A stretch of 64,000 nucleotides of DNA from Desulfobacterium sp. (GTDB lineage Bacteria > Desulfobacterota > Desulfobacteria > Desulfobacterales > Desulfobacteraceae), in assembly GCA_030145245.1 (NCBI GenBank), contig JAQYWC010000056.1:35114-99113 (forward strand). Direction: 5' to 3'. A model generated the notes under the pieces. The model saw only the letters and a program-made list of their open reading frames with translations, was not told the DNA's origin and searched no databases. Of the stretch, positions 7,370 through 16,639 are shown piece after piece (position 1 is the first letter of the stretch; every line of letters starts with the position of its first letter). The position numbers were made by a program, and so were the translations under genes.

Positions 7370-8761
7370 ATGGGACAGAATATGTATGAGAAAATTTGGG
7401 ATGCCCATGTGATTCATGAAAACACCGGGCAAACGCCCATTGTTTATGTGGATCGGCATCTGATGCATGAGGTGACCAGTCCCCAGGCCTTTTCAGGACT
7501 GCGGGAAAAGAGCCGAAAAATAAGACGACCGGATTTCTGCCTGGCCACCATGGATCATGTGGTTCCCACAAAGGATCGGGACAAGCCTTTGGCCGATGCC
7601 GTGGCCAGGAACCAGCTGGAGACCCTGGCATCCAACTGCAAGGAGTTCGGGGTGAGATGCTTTGATATGACCTCGGAAAAACAGGGGGTAATCCATGTGA
7701 TCGCACCGGAACAGGGGTTTGTGCACCCGGGGATGATCGTGGTGTGCGGGGACAGTCATACCGCCACCCACGGGGCTTTCGGCAGCCTGGCCTTTGGCAT
7801 CGGCACCTCTGAAGTGGAGCATGTGATGGCCACCCAGTCTCTGCAGCAGAAGCGATCGAAAACCATGCGGGTCACCTTCGAAGGCAGGCTGACCGATGGT
7901 GTGTCTGCCAAGGATCTGGCCCTGGCCCTTATCGGACGCATCGGCACCGCAGGCGGGACCGGCTACGTCATGGAGTTTGCCGGCGACACGGTGGGGGATC
8001 TTTCCATGGAAGGGCGCATGACACTTTGCAACATGGCCATTGAGGCGGGAGCCCGTGCCGGCATGGTGGCCCCGGACGAGAAAACAGTGGCCTATTTGAA
8101 GGGCCGGGAGTTTGCCCCCCGGGACCGGGAGTTTGATCAGGCCGCTGCCTACTGGAACACCTTTACCAGTGATGAAGACGCCGTGTTCGATACGGAGCTT
8201 ATCATTCGTGCAGATGAGATCGCCCCCCAGGTGACCTGGGGAACGTCTCCCGAGCAGGTGACGGATGTGACGGGATGCGTGCCCCACCCTGATAGGCAAA
8301 AGAGTGACGATGCCAGAAAGGCCTGTGAGAATGCCCTGGAATACATGGGACTTGAGCCGGGAACCCCGGTGACGGATATTACCATCGATTACGTGTTTAT
8401 CGGTTCCTGTACCAACGGCCGCATTGAGGATTTCCGGGAAGCCGCAGCAATGATTCACGGCGGAAAAGTTCATCCAAATGTGACCGCCATCGTGGTGCCA
8501 GGTTCCGGCCTGGTGAAAAAACAGGCGGAGGAAGAGGGGCTTCACAAGCTCTTTCTGGAAGCGGGTTTCGAATGGCGGGAGCCCGGTTGTTCCATGTGTC
8601 TGGCCATGAATGACGATGTGCTCCAGCCGGGACAGCGGTGTGCGTCCACGTCCAACCGGAACTTTGAGGGGCGCCAGGGCCAGGGGGGACGAACCCACCT
8701 GGTGTCTCCTGCCATGGCCGCTGCCGCCGCCATAGCCGGCAAATTTACCGATATAAGATAA
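7370..8761 (+). CDS. leuC: 3-isopropylmalate dehydratase large subunit
   Basis: An aconitase-superfamily subunit that, with LeuD, interconverts 2- and 3-isopropylmalate in leucine synthesis. From ATG 7370 it is 463 aa and starts [15 protein letters not shown], aligning with the family's normal N-terminus. The 4Fe-4S ligands are Cys347 (GSCTNGR), Cys407 and Cys410 (PGCSMC), the same numbers as in E. coli LeuC. ATG 7382 is an alternative start. leuA and leuB are not in the window, so it could also serve a related C5 dehydration (citramalate/citraconate). Confidence 0.93.
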   Translation: MGQNMYEKIWDAHVIHENTGQTPIVYVDRHLMHEVTSPQAFSGLREKSRKIRRPDFCLATMDHVVPTKDRDKPLADAVARNQLETLASNCKEFGVRCFDMTSEKQGVIHVIAPEQGFVHPGMIVVCGDSHTATHGAFGSLAFGIGTSEVEHVMATQSLQQKRSKTMRVTFEGRLTDGVSAKDLALALIGRIGTAGGTGYVMEFAGDTVGDLSMEGRMTLCNMAIEAGARAGMVAPDEKTVAYLKGREFAPRDREFDQAAAYWNTFTSDEDAVFDTELIIRADEIAPQVTWGTSPEQVTDVTGCVPHPDRQKSDDARKACENALEYMGLEPGTPVTDITIDYVFIGSCTNGRIEDFREAAAMIHGGKVHPNVTAIVVPGSGLVKKQAEEEGLHKLFLEAGFEWREPGCSMCLAMNDDVLQPGQRCASTSNRNFEGRQGQGGRTHLVSPAMAAAAAIAGKFTDIR

Positions 8762-8817
8762 CAATCTTTGTGGCATTACATAACAAACGGGTCTTTGGGA
8801 CCGGGAGAGTTGGGAAT

Positions 8818-9435
8818 ATGGAACCTTTGGTGAAACACAGGGGAATTGCGGCCCTGATGCCGCGCATCAATGTGGATACGGATCAGATCATCCCCAAGCA
8901 GTTTATGAAGCGTACGGAAAAGTGCGGGTACGGCAAATATCTGTTCAGCAACTGGAAATACCGGGAAGACGGCACCCTGAACCTTGATTTCGAGCTGAAC
9001 CGGGAAGAGTTCAAAGGCGCTTCCATCCTGGTGGCCGGAGACAATTTCGGCTGCGGTTCATCCCGGGAGCACGCCCCCTGGGCCATCAGCGACTATGGTT
9101 TCAGGGTGATCGTTTCCACAAGCTTTGCGGATATCTTTTTCAGCAACTGTTTCAAAAACGGAATCCTGCCGGTCACGGTGACGGCCGAAGCCCTTAAAAG
9201 CCTGTCGGATGAGATAGAGGCAACCCCCGGCGTCTCCTTTGACGTGGATGTGGAAAAACAGGAGCTTGTCACCCCCGGCGGAACCGTAATCCCCTATGAG
9301 CTGGATGGGTTTCGAAAAGAGAGCCTCATGAAGGGGATGGACGATATCGACCGGACCCTGAAGCATACGGACAAGATTTACATTTTTGAAGAAAAGCAAA
9401 ACCTGAAAACACCCTGGCTCTGGAAAGCGATGTAA
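8818..9435 (+). CDS. leuD: 3-isopropylmalate dehydratase small subunit
   Basis: The swivelling-domain partner of LeuC. From ATG 8818 it is 205 aa, near the usual ~200, and begins MEPLVKHRGIAALMPRINVDTDQ like other LeuD proteins; the upstream in-frame GTG at 8770 would add 16 unmatched residues. NVDTDQIIPKQF and GDNFGCGSSREHAPWA are family signatures. The gap from leuC is 56 bases, so they form one operon. Confidence 0.93.
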   Translation: MEPLVKHRGIAALMPRINVDTDQIIPKQFMKRTEKCGYGKYLFSNWKYREDGTLNLDFELNREEFKGASILVAGDNFGCGSSREHAPWAISDYGFRVIVSTSFADIFFSNCFKNGILPVTVTAEALKSLSDEIEATPGVSFDVDVEKQELVTPGGTVIPYELDGFRKESLMKGMDDIDRTLKHTDKIYIFEEKQNLKTPWLWKAM

Positions 9436-9489
9436 TTTCTTTCCCGGCTTCAACAGTTGTTTTCACCCGGGATCACACATGGTCTGCAG

Positions 9490-9681
9490 TCAAATGCCAT
9501 CCATGTGCTGATCCCGGTAGGATTTCACACTTTCCTCATCCACCAGCTCTCTTATTTTCCGGACACAGATATCGTCCGTACATGCCTTGGGCATGATTGC
9601 CGGCATGACTTCCATTATCAAACGCTTTTGATCTTCATCGCTTAACTTCAGCACAGCGGCTTTTATTTCCTCAAAAGTCAT
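9490..9681 (-). CDS. Small hypothetical protein (63 aa)
   Basis: A short acidic, helix-rich protein (N-terminus MTFEEIKAAVLKLSDEDQ) with an excellent AAGGAGG five bases before the ATG, which argues that it is real. The N-terminal half looks amphipathic; two Cys sit in ACTDDICVRK. No family recognised. It stands alone between convergent leuD and the Trp-rich membrane protein. Confidence 0.6.
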   Translation of the reverse strand: MTFEEIKAAVLKLSDEDQKRLIMEVMPAIMPKACTDDICVRKIRELVDEESVKSYRDQHMDGI

Positions 9682-9765
9682 ACCCCCTCCTTTGACTTCC
9701 CTAATATCATAGAACCATTACCCCGATCGCGGGAAAAAAGTATCCGCGCGCCCATATCGCCTTAC

Positions 9766-10998
9766 TCACTGTTTGTTCGGCACATAGAAAGGCCATTTAT
9801 GAAAGAACCACTCATTCCAGAGAAGAGGAATAATCCACCAGAAATTCCATACAAGGGATTCTCCATGGGTGAACTTGTGTGCCCAGTGGGGATTACCAAG
9901 AGCCCAGCCCCCGAAGTTGGAGTAATAGTAAATTATATAATTGATGATGCAGAAGAAAAGAACTCCACCTGTTCTGAACCAGAATGACCCCCATGAATCA
10001 ACATCGGAAAAAGGAACCAGATCGTCAAAATAATGATGCCAGATGAGGAAAGGTATCAGCGTAAAACCGGCGATTTCAGCAGCGTGGTACCAGAGGAAAC
10101 GAATCCGCTCCGAATCCTTGTCAATATGATGAAGCATGTCGCCAAGCCAGGCAGGAGCAATTTTAACACAGATGAGAGCAATGATGTAGCCGAGGATAAC
10201 GTTGATGACAAAAGAGATTCCCCCCTTCCACGGCTGGGGCAGCGGAATCAGGGTCCAGGGTTTCATGCGCCATATATTGGGGGTCAAAAAAAGAATGATG
10301 ATCATCCATTCCCACCATCCAAACACCCAGTGAACATGGCTGATGCCGGAAATGCCGTCCCACCAGGGGAAATTAAGCCCAAAGGAATTTCCAATGCTTT
10401 TGCCAAAGACAAGTCCCCAGAAGGGAACAATGAGAACGGAGTAGAAAACCAGTGTCAGCATGGAGCACCAGCCGATTTCGGCAAGCCCGGCCTGGGGCTG
10501 GGGAAGATCGCTGGGCCGGACAGGCCATTTCCCAAAGAGTATGGTAACAAAAGGATAGCTGTAGAATCCAATGAGAACAAAGCAGACCACGGCACTCTGG
10601 GCAAAATGCTTTGTGAGGGCAACTTCATTGAGTGTCCCCGCATAAACCAGTTCGTTAAGGTTGCTTTGACTCAGAAAATTAAACCCAAGCCCAAGAATTC
10701 TGTAAAAGAAAACATGGATCACAAGCCATACGATAATCAGATTCACAATGGTAAGAATGATCCCCCTTCCAGGCTGTGGGATATCCTGAAAGGGCCAGTC
10801 CCCGCAGAACATATGCTGCCAGATTCCCACCAGAATCATCATGGCAAGGTACATGACAAATGGGTAAGGAAAAGAGCCCACAGGCCCCCGTGGATCGCTG
10901 AAAATGAACCATGTGATCCATGCAATCAAAAAAAATACAATAAATGAGATAATTCCGGTGAGGGGTTGCCCCCATCGGGCTCTGAGTTCTCCTGACAT
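9766..10998 (-). CDS. Trp-rich polytopic membrane protein with internal repeats
   Basis: A very hydrophobic 410-aa protein with about ten membrane segments and unusually many Trp and Phe. No family recognised. An internal repeat is visible: a hydrophobic helix, then W-P, then P-Q-P and Gly, then another helix. Examples are CGDWPFQDIPQPGRG (~80), FGKWPVRPSDLPQPQAGL (~170), KPWTLIPLPQPWKG (~255) and the C-terminal HKWPFYVPNKQ. This suggests duplication of a helix-loop-helix module. Several His (HVHW, WHHYFDD) lie near membrane edges. A Shine-Dalgarno (AAGGAGG) precedes the ATG. Confidence 0.75.
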   Translation of the reverse strand: MSGELRARWGQPLTGIISFIVFFLIAWITWFIFSDPRGPVGSFPYPFVMYLAMMILVGIWQHMFCGDWPFQDIPQPGRGIILTIVNLIIVWLVIHVFFYRILGLGFNFLSQSNLNELVYAGTLNEVALTKHFAQSAVVCFVLIGFYSYPFVTILFGKWPVRPSDLPQPQAGLAEIGWCSMLTLVFYSVLIVPFWGLVFGKSIGNSFGLNFPWWDGISGISHVHWVFGWWEWMIIILFLTPNIWRMKPWTLIPLPQPWKGGISFVINVILGYIIALICVKIAPAWLGDMLHHIDKDSERIRFLWYHAAEIAGFTLIPFLIWHHYFDDLVPFSDVDSWGSFWFRTGGVLFFCIINYIIYYYSNFGGWALGNPHWAHKFTHGESLVWNFWWIIPLLWNEWFFHKWPFYVPNKQ

Positions 10999-11410
10999 AT
11001 CAGCCTCCTTGAAACTAATTTTGCCAACCGTTCATATTTGGTGAAGTCCCTTCCTGAATCAAAACTTCAGAACAGGCTTCCATCAGACCGAAGTATGAAG
11101 CGTATCCATCACGACATGGAAGATTGGTTTTCAAGCTGAGGAAGCTGAGGCGATGCGGAAAGACTGATTTTTTTTGCAGGCTACTCAATGGCACACTTTG
11201 TTTATTGTGTCTTCCATATAGAGAAAGGATAATACTACGGATAAGAATGTCAACTTGTAATTCGCACCAATTCATTTCCCGCCTTAGCCTGTCCCGGTAC
11301 GGGGTCGTGAACGCAGATAAAAACGGACTAAATGATGTTCCTTTTTTGTTGACAGAGACGCTTTTCAAATGCTACTCCAGACCATCTACACAGCGATTGG
11401 AGGACAATCC
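10999..11410. other. Intergenic region, divergent promoters expected
   Basis: This 412-base gap separates the divergent Trp-rich membrane protein and the MBL-fold gene. Two overlapping opposite-strand ORFs of ~100 codons here lack Shine-Dalgarno sites and family similarity. TTGACA at 11349-11354 is a possible -35 element for the MBL gene, with only a poor -10. I see no RNA gene. Confidence 0.4.
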
Positions 11411-12313
11411 ATGAAAGCACATTATATCCCGGAAGACAGATTTCCCATACGGATCACCCCCCATGTAACCCTGGTGGGCAATTACTTCTTTAATCTTTTT
11501 TTAGTCACGGGCAGGAACAGGTCCGCGCTTTTTGAGACAGGAATCTCAGGGTGTGTTGATGAAGTGATCAGGCAATTGGAACGCCTGGACGTATCAGTGG
11601 ACTATCTGATCCCCAGCCATCCCCATACGGACCATATCACCGGGCTGCCCGGACTGATGAAACGCTTTCCCAAAGCTGAGGTATTAGCGGCTGCAGGAGC
11701 AAAAAAATTTATCACCCACCCCAAGGCCGGACCGCTGCTGATAAAAGAAGACACGTTCATGTCCAAAGGCCTGGCCAGAATGGGCATTTCCCCGGGCCGC
11801 CCTGCCCTTGAAACCATCCCGGATCTTCATCATGCCCGTGTCATCGAAACGGCATACAGCCTTGACCTGGGCCACGTCACCCTGGAACTGATCACCGTCA
11901 AAGGCCATTCTCCTGGCAATCTCATGGGCTTTATCAAAAAAGAAAAAACCCTGTTCTGTTCCGACAGCCTGGGATTCCATTTTCCAGGCAGGGGATTCTG
12001 GCCCCTTTTCTTCACCGGGGCGAATGACTATCTGTCCACCCTTGAATTCATCCAAGGCTTTGATCCTGAAATCGTGTGCCCGGGCCACCAGGGCCCCCTG
12101 GAAAAAACAGCGGCAAAACAAGGCATCATAACTGCCATCAACAGCACTGTTGAAACCATCAGACGAGTAAAGGAAACCCGGTTATCCGATCAGGAACTCG
12201 CCAAAAGAATGTTTGATCAGAGCTATAAAGATGAATTTACCCTTTATACCCAACGAAATATCCAAAACTGCACCGGCCTTTTGATCAAACGGGCCAGGCA
12301 AGCCTCAATATAA
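11411..12313 (+). CDS. MBL-fold metallo-hydrolase
   Basis: A 300-aa metallo-beta-lactamase-fold protein. The metal motif H-x-H-x-D-H is SHPHTDH (~residue 65), followed by GHSPGN, CSDSLGF and CPGHQGP, which supply the remaining His/Asp ligands. The start is ATG 11411 with GGAGGAC just upstream. The fold covers thioesterases, glyoxalase II-like and flavo-diiron-like enzymes; no substrate can be assigned. It precedes the succinate dehydrogenase/fumarate reductase genes by 316 bases and need not be cotranscribed with them. Confidence 0.85.
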   Translation: MKAHYIPEDRFPIRITPHVTLVGNYFFNLFLVTGRNRSALFETGISGCVDEVIRQLERLDVSVDYLIPSHPHTDHITGLPGLMKRFPKAEVLAAAGAKKFITHPKAGPLLIKEDTFMSKGLARMGISPGRPALETIPDLHHARVIETAYSLDLGHVTLELITVKGHSPGNLMGFIKKEKTLFCSDSLGFHFPGRGFWPLFFTGANDYLSTLEFIQGFDPEIVCPGHQGPLEKTAAKQGIITAINSTVETIRRVKETRLSDQELAKRMFDQSYKDEFTLYTQRNIQNCTGLLIKRARQASI

Positions 12314-12431
12314 GAGGAGATCGTACTTACCCTGCCGCCTTGTCTTATCATATTGTCTTTTTTTTCATCTATGGTATTCTGTTCCGGTCAATTCTAAAAA
12401 CAGGTCTTTGGGGAAAACAATCCGTCTGCCA

Positions 12432-12476
12432 AAGATAAATTATCTTAATCCAAGATAATTTATCTTGATCCAAGAT
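12432..12476. promoter_or_regulatory. Tandem palindromic operator upstream of sdhAB
   Basis: AAGATAAATTATCTT (12432-12446) and AAGATAATTTATCTT (12452-12466) are two perfect 15-base palindromes exactly 20 bp apart (two helical turns), with a third AAGAT half-site at 12472-12476. The DNA can also be read as two overlapping ATCTTRATCCAAGAT dyads (12442-12456 and 12462-12476). Such helically phased sites usually bind a dimeric repressor or activator cooperatively. It lies ~155-200 bp upstream of the sdhA-type start. The regulator is unknown. Confidence 0.6.
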
Positions 12477-12629
12477 TCTGCCGTATACAATTCATTCCCA
12501 GAACAAAGACCGGACAAACATCCTGATGAATCCTTTGTATCCGCTTTTATCATTGAAGCAAGATATCAGAGGATAGCAACTTTCGCGAACGTAAAAGAGA
12601 CACCGAGCCCCCAAAAAAGGAGGTCTGCC

Positions 12630-14366
12630 TTGAAACATGAATTCGAATGCGTAATCGTTGGTTCAGGCGGTGCCGGGTTGTATTCCGCACTGGAGACAAG
12701 TGCCGGCGCAAAAACAGCTGTGCTGTCAAAACTATACCCTGTCAGGAGTCATACCGGCGCCGCCCAGGGCGGAATCAGTGCGGCATTGGGAAACAGGGAA
12801 GAAGACAAGCCGGAATGGCACGCCTTTGACACGGTCAAGGGCGGCGACTACCTGGTGGACCAGCAGGCAGCCATGATCCTGGCCCAGGATGCGATACAAG
12901 CGATCTACGACCTGGAAAACCGGGGACTTCCCTTCAGCAGAACAACGGATGGCAAAATTGATCAGCGCCGTTTTGGCGGGCATACCAAGGCGTTTGGCCA
13001 GGGCCCGGTTCGCAGGGCCTGCTATGCCGCCGACAGAACCGGTCACATGATTCTGCAGACCCTCTACCAGCAATGCATTAAAAATAAGGTGGTCTTTTTC
13101 GATGAGTTTCAGGTGATTGACGTGATCCTGGAGGCAAAGACCTGCAAAGGAGTCATCGCCATTGAACTGGCCACAGGAGAACTCCACACCTTTGCCGCCA
13201 AGAGTGTTCTCTTTGCCACCGGCGGCTTTGGCAGAATATTTAAAATCACCTCAAATGCCTTTGCCAACACAGGGGATGGTCCGGCCGTGCTTGCCAGAAA
13301 GGGGATTCCCCTCCAGGACATGGAATTTTTTCAATTTCATCCCACCGGTATTAAAGGACTGGGAATATTGATCACCGAAGCGGTCAGGGGAGAAGGCGGA
13401 ATCCTGCGTAACAACGCAGGAGAACGTTTCATGGAGCAATACGCCCCGACCCTGCTGGATCTTGCGCCACGGGACATGGTTTCCCGTGCCATCATGACGG
13501 AAATCGCAGCCGGCAGAGGCATGCGCGGCGATAAAAAAATTGATGATTACGTGAACCTCGATGCCACCCATCTGGCCAAAGGGGTTCTGGAAGCAAAGTT
13601 GCCGGATATCACGGATTTCTGCAAAACCTATCTTGGGATCGACCCGAACAATACCCCCATCCCCGTGCTTCCCACAGCCCACTATGCCATGGGCGGTATC
13701 CCCACGGATTTACATGGCAGGGTGGTGGTGGATGAAAAAGGCAGCATCATTGAAGGGCTCTATGCCGCAGGGGAATGTGCCTGTGTGTCGGTCCACGGCG
13801 CCAACCGTCTGGGTACCAACAGCCTGCTGGATCTGGTGGTGTTTGGCAGACGTGCCGGCATCCACATTGGCGAGTATGTAAAGACCATTGATTTTCCCGC
13901 AATCCCTTCCGATGCCGCAGCAGATGCCCAAACCTGGATCGACCGGCTGACCGACGGGAAGACAGGTCCCCACGGCGGTCACATGGCTGAGGAGATGCAG
14001 ACGGTTATGATGGAAAACATCGGTGTCTACCGCAATGAAACAGGCATGGCCCTGGCCGTGAAAACCATACAGAATCTACGGGACCGCTATGGGGACGTCC
14101 GGGTGCAGGATTTCAGCAAGCCCTTTAACACCGACCTGCTTGAGCTCATCGAGCTGAAGAACATGCTGGATCTGGCACTGATCACCGGGGTCTCTTCCCT
14201 GTACAGAAAAGAGAGCAGAGGCGCACATTCCAGACAGGATTTTCCGGACCGGGATGATGACAACTGGCTCAAACATACCCTGGCGACCCTTAAAGGCGAT
14301 CATGTCAACCTGGCATATAAACCGGTGGATACCTCCATTTGGGAACCCAAACCCAGGGCATACTAA
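12630..14366 (+). CDS. sdhA: Succinate dehydrogenase/fumarate reductase flavoprotein subunit
   Basis: A 578-aa flavoprotein of the SdhA/FrdA family, which oxidises succinate or reduces fumarate. I start at TTG 12630 because AAGGAGG lies six bases upstream and the family N-terminus begins here (KHEFECVIVGSGGAG). The FAD dinucleotide fold is GSGGAG, the covalent-FAD His region is RSHTGAAQGG, and substrate-site motifs HPTG and RGEGG are present. The next gene is the Fe-S subunit, 18 bases downstream. No cytochrome b anchor gene follows, so the direction of catalysis and electron partner are open. Confidence 0.93.
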   Translation: MKHEFECVIVGSGGAGLYSALETSAGAKTAVLSKLYPVRSHTGAAQGGISAALGNREEDKPEWHAFDTVKGGDYLVDQQAAMILAQDAIQAIYDLENRGLPFSRTTDGKIDQRRFGGHTKAFGQGPVRRACYAADRTGHMILQTLYQQCIKNKVVFFDEFQVIDVILEAKTCKGVIAIELATGELHTFAAKSVLFATGGFGRIFKITSNAFANTGDGPAVLARKGIPLQDMEFFQFHPTGIKGLGILITEAVRGEGGILRNNAGERFMEQYAPTLLDLAPRDMVSRAIMTEIAAGRGMRGDKKIDDYVNLDATHLAKGVLEAKLPDITDFCKTYLGIDPNNTPIPVLPTAHYAMGGIPTDLHGRVVVDEKGSIIEGLYAAGECACVSVHGANRLGTNSLLDLVVFGRRAGIHIGEYVKTIDFPAIPSDAAADAQTWIDRLTDGKTGPHGGHMAEEMQTVMMENIGVYRNETGMALAVKTIQNLRDRYGDVRVQDFSKPFNTDLLELIELKNMLDLALITGVSSLYRKESRGAHSRQDFPDRDDDNWLKHTLATLKGDHVNLAYKPVDTSIWEPKPRAY

Positions 14367-14384
14367 AAATTTAAGGAGCAGGGA

Positions 14385-15131
14385 ATGAAGATCATTCTGA
14401 AAATAGAACGATTTAATCCGGAAACCGATACAGAATCAAGGTTTCAGGAGTACACGGTTGAGGTTGCCCCCACAGACAGGCTGTTGGATGCGTTGATCAC
14501 AATCAAGCAATTCCAGGACGGCACCCTGGGATTTCGAAAAAGCTGTGCCCATGGCGTGTGCGGTTCAGATGCCATGCGGATCAATGGCAAGGACCGCCTG
14601 GCCTGCAAAACCCTGGTTAAGGAGGTGGCGGATGCAGATGGCGATGTCGTGGAAATAAAACCCCTGCGGCATTTACCGGTTCAAAGGGATCTGATCGTGG
14701 ACCAGACCGTTTTTTTTGATAAATATAAATCGATTCAACCTTTTTTAATCAACGACGAGCCTGTGCCGGCAAAAGAGCGGATTCAGTCCCAGGAAGAGCG
14801 GATGAAATTTGATGATACAACCAATTGTATTTTGTGCGCATCCTGCTATTCCGCCTGCCCCATCTTTGACAAAAACAAGAACTTTCTCGGACCTGCCGCC
14901 TTGTCACAGGGCTATCGGTTTATCGCCGACTCCCGGGATAAGGGGTTTGAAAACCGGCTCCCTGAATTGGACAGGCCCGACGGGGTCTGGGCATGCCAGA
15001 ACCATTTCAAATGCACCGAGGCCTGCCCAAGATGGATAAAAATCACCAAAAGAATCAATCAAACAAAAAAAATGATCCAGAATCATCGCAAGCGCAAGGG
15101 GGAATCCATCAATGATGGTACCACCGATTAA
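14385..15131 (+). CDS. sdhB: Succinate dehydrogenase/fumarate reductase iron-sulfur subunit
   Basis: A 248-aa SdhB/FrdB-type protein. The N-terminal 2Fe-2S domain has the ligands of CAHGVCGSD and ACK. The C-terminal part holds CILCASCYSACP for one cluster and a further Cys set in CQNHFKC and EACP. GGAG precedes the ATG. The next gene is convergent, so no membrane-anchor subunit is encoded here; the complex must recruit one encoded elsewhere or interact with another partner. Confidence 0.93.
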   Translation: MKIILKIERFNPETDTESRFQEYTVEVAPTDRLLDALITIKQFQDGTLGFRKSCAHGVCGSDAMRINGKDRLACKTLVKEVADADGDVVEIKPLRHLPVQRDLIVDQTVFFDKYKSIQPFLINDEPVPAKERIQSQEERMKFDDTTNCILCASCYSACPIFDKNKNFLGPAALSQGYRFIADSRDKGFENRLPELDRPDGVWACQNHFKCTEACPRWIKITKRINQTKKMIQNHRKRKGESINDGTTD

Positions 15132-15161
15132 ATCACGGAATTAGGTGACATTTTTACCGGA

Positions 15162-16637
15162 TCAGAAACTGTACTTTATATCCATAAAGAGTCTGTCATT
15201 TTCTCCAATGGATTGAAACGCCGGCAGATCTCCGGAGTCATACAGCATGTAACCGGTTCTTACGGTCAGGTTATCGGTAACATCATACAGGGCTGAAAAC
15301 CTATGTATACCGCCGTCCTGGGATTTTTCCCCGTAGATGATGGAAAGGAGCTCAAGGGTTAACCGGTCATTGAGAAAATCCCGTTGAATGCGCAGGGAGG
15401 TGACCAGACGATCTTCATCAACACCGGATTTTTCCACAGAATGATCATACCCGTTGATGTGGGTGTTCATGGCTTCCACGGTTATCAGGGTATCCGTAAA
15501 GCCGGAATACTCAATTCCTGCCAGGACAGCGGTTTTGGAATAGGAATCCGGCACGGTATGAATCCCGAACGGAAACGTTTTCATATCAACACTGTCTGAG
15601 AACCGAACACCCTTAAAGAACGCAGCTTCAGCCTTGAATACAAACTCACCCCTGGCAACGTTGAAATCTGCCCCGATCATCTGTTGATGGGCGTGGCGCA
15701 ATATAAATGGATCTGGGGAGCCAGGCAGGAATTTCAGGTAAGGCGTGTCCTCGTAAAAGTCAGCATAATATAAGGAGAAATCCCACCCGGTGAAAACACC
15801 TTTTAGTGACACGGCATATTCCGTGTTTTCAAGGTTTTCGGCCGGCGTATCTTCATGGGGCAGTGGTGTGTCGAATGAATAAAAGTCATTGCCGTATTCC
15901 GGCAGCTTGTTCCATCTGCGTTCATGCACGGCAATGGCGGTGATACTCCATTTGCCCTCATAATAGTCAAGTTTTGTCATCCATACCGGCAATCTCAAAT
16001 CCTCCAGATCGGTTTTTCCGGGTTCCCTGTGATTTACCGGGTTCAGTATGTCTGTCAGGCGAAAGGTGTCTGATTTTCCCCAGACAACGATCTGTCTTCC
16101 TTCTTTTAAATCCAGTTTTTCGGTGAGTCGGCCCTGGATATAGGCGTTTTCCAGTTCAATCCCATGTTCGTAGTGATCCAGCACCTCATCTGTATAGTCG
16201 TCCCTGCCGTTGACAGCATATGCCCCATCCATGAATCCCAAACCGGACACCTTTATTTTCCAAGCCCCGGGCAATCTTGCATCCAGCTCCAGAAACAGCT
16301 CTGACCTGAGTGAAGATAAACCTCTCCAGTCCGTATCACCGGGTTCAGGGTGATGGTGGGCGGTATTGTATGAAGAGGAAAACTTCAAATAACCGGCCGG
16401 AGTAAAGAGAGGCTGTTTTTGCTTATTTCCAGAATCTGTCCCAGGGATATCCGGGGCATCATCCTCAAACAGATCATTCTCAAACCCGTCGCCGGAGAAG
16501 TCATCTTCAAAGCCCATGTCTGACGGTTCGTTTTCAGCGGGTAAAGCTGTGGAGGAAGTCAAAGCAAAAGCATCTGAAAACAGGAGCGTATGTGCCGCAA
16601 GTATCAATGCAGTAATAAAAACAGATTTCAAGTTCAT
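15162..16637 (-). CDS. DUF1302-like outer-membrane beta-barrel protein
   Basis: A 491-aa secreted protein with a signal peptide (MNLKSVFITALILAAHTLLFS, cleavage near AFA) followed by a very acidic linker (~35-70) and a beta-rich barrel: alternating aromatic/polar strands, ending in a terminal Phe (DIKYSF) as in outer-membrane proteins. Regions such as GRQIVVWGKSDTFRLTDILNP match DUF1302-type proteins, which often sit beside MMPL exporters. It is last in the operon, only two bases from the LolA-like gene. Probable role: the outer-membrane end of a lipid or hydrophobic-molecule transport route. Confidence 0.8.
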   Translation of the reverse strand: MNLKSVFITALILAAHTLLFSDAFALTSSTALPAENEPSDMGFEDDFSGDGFENDLFEDDAPDIPGTDSGNKQKQPLFTPAGYLKFSSSYNTAHHHPEPGDTDWRGLSSLRSELFLELDARLPGAWKIKVSGLGFMDGAYAVNGRDDYTDEVLDHYEHGIELENAYIQGRLTEKLDLKEGRQIVVWGKSDTFRLTDILNPVNHREPGKTDLEDLRLPVWMTKLDYYEGKWSITAIAVHERRWNKLPEYGNDFYSFDTPLPHEDTPAENLENTEYAVSLKGVFTGWDFSLYYADFYEDTPYLKFLPGSPDPFILRHAHQQMIGADFNVARGEFVFKAEAAFFKGVRFSDSVDMKTFPFGIHTVPDSYSKTAVLAGIEYSGFTDTLITVEAMNTHINGYDHSVEKSGVDEDRLVTSLRIQRDFLNDRLTLELLSIIYGEKSQDGGIHRFSALYDVTDNLTVRTGYMLYDSGDLPAFQSIGENDRLFMDIKYSF

Positions 16638-16639
16638 CC

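Noticed and set aside
11015..11414. Two overlapping opposite-strand ORFs of ~100 codons
   Set aside because: Neither has a ribosome site or family features, and they occupy the promoter region of two divergent genes.
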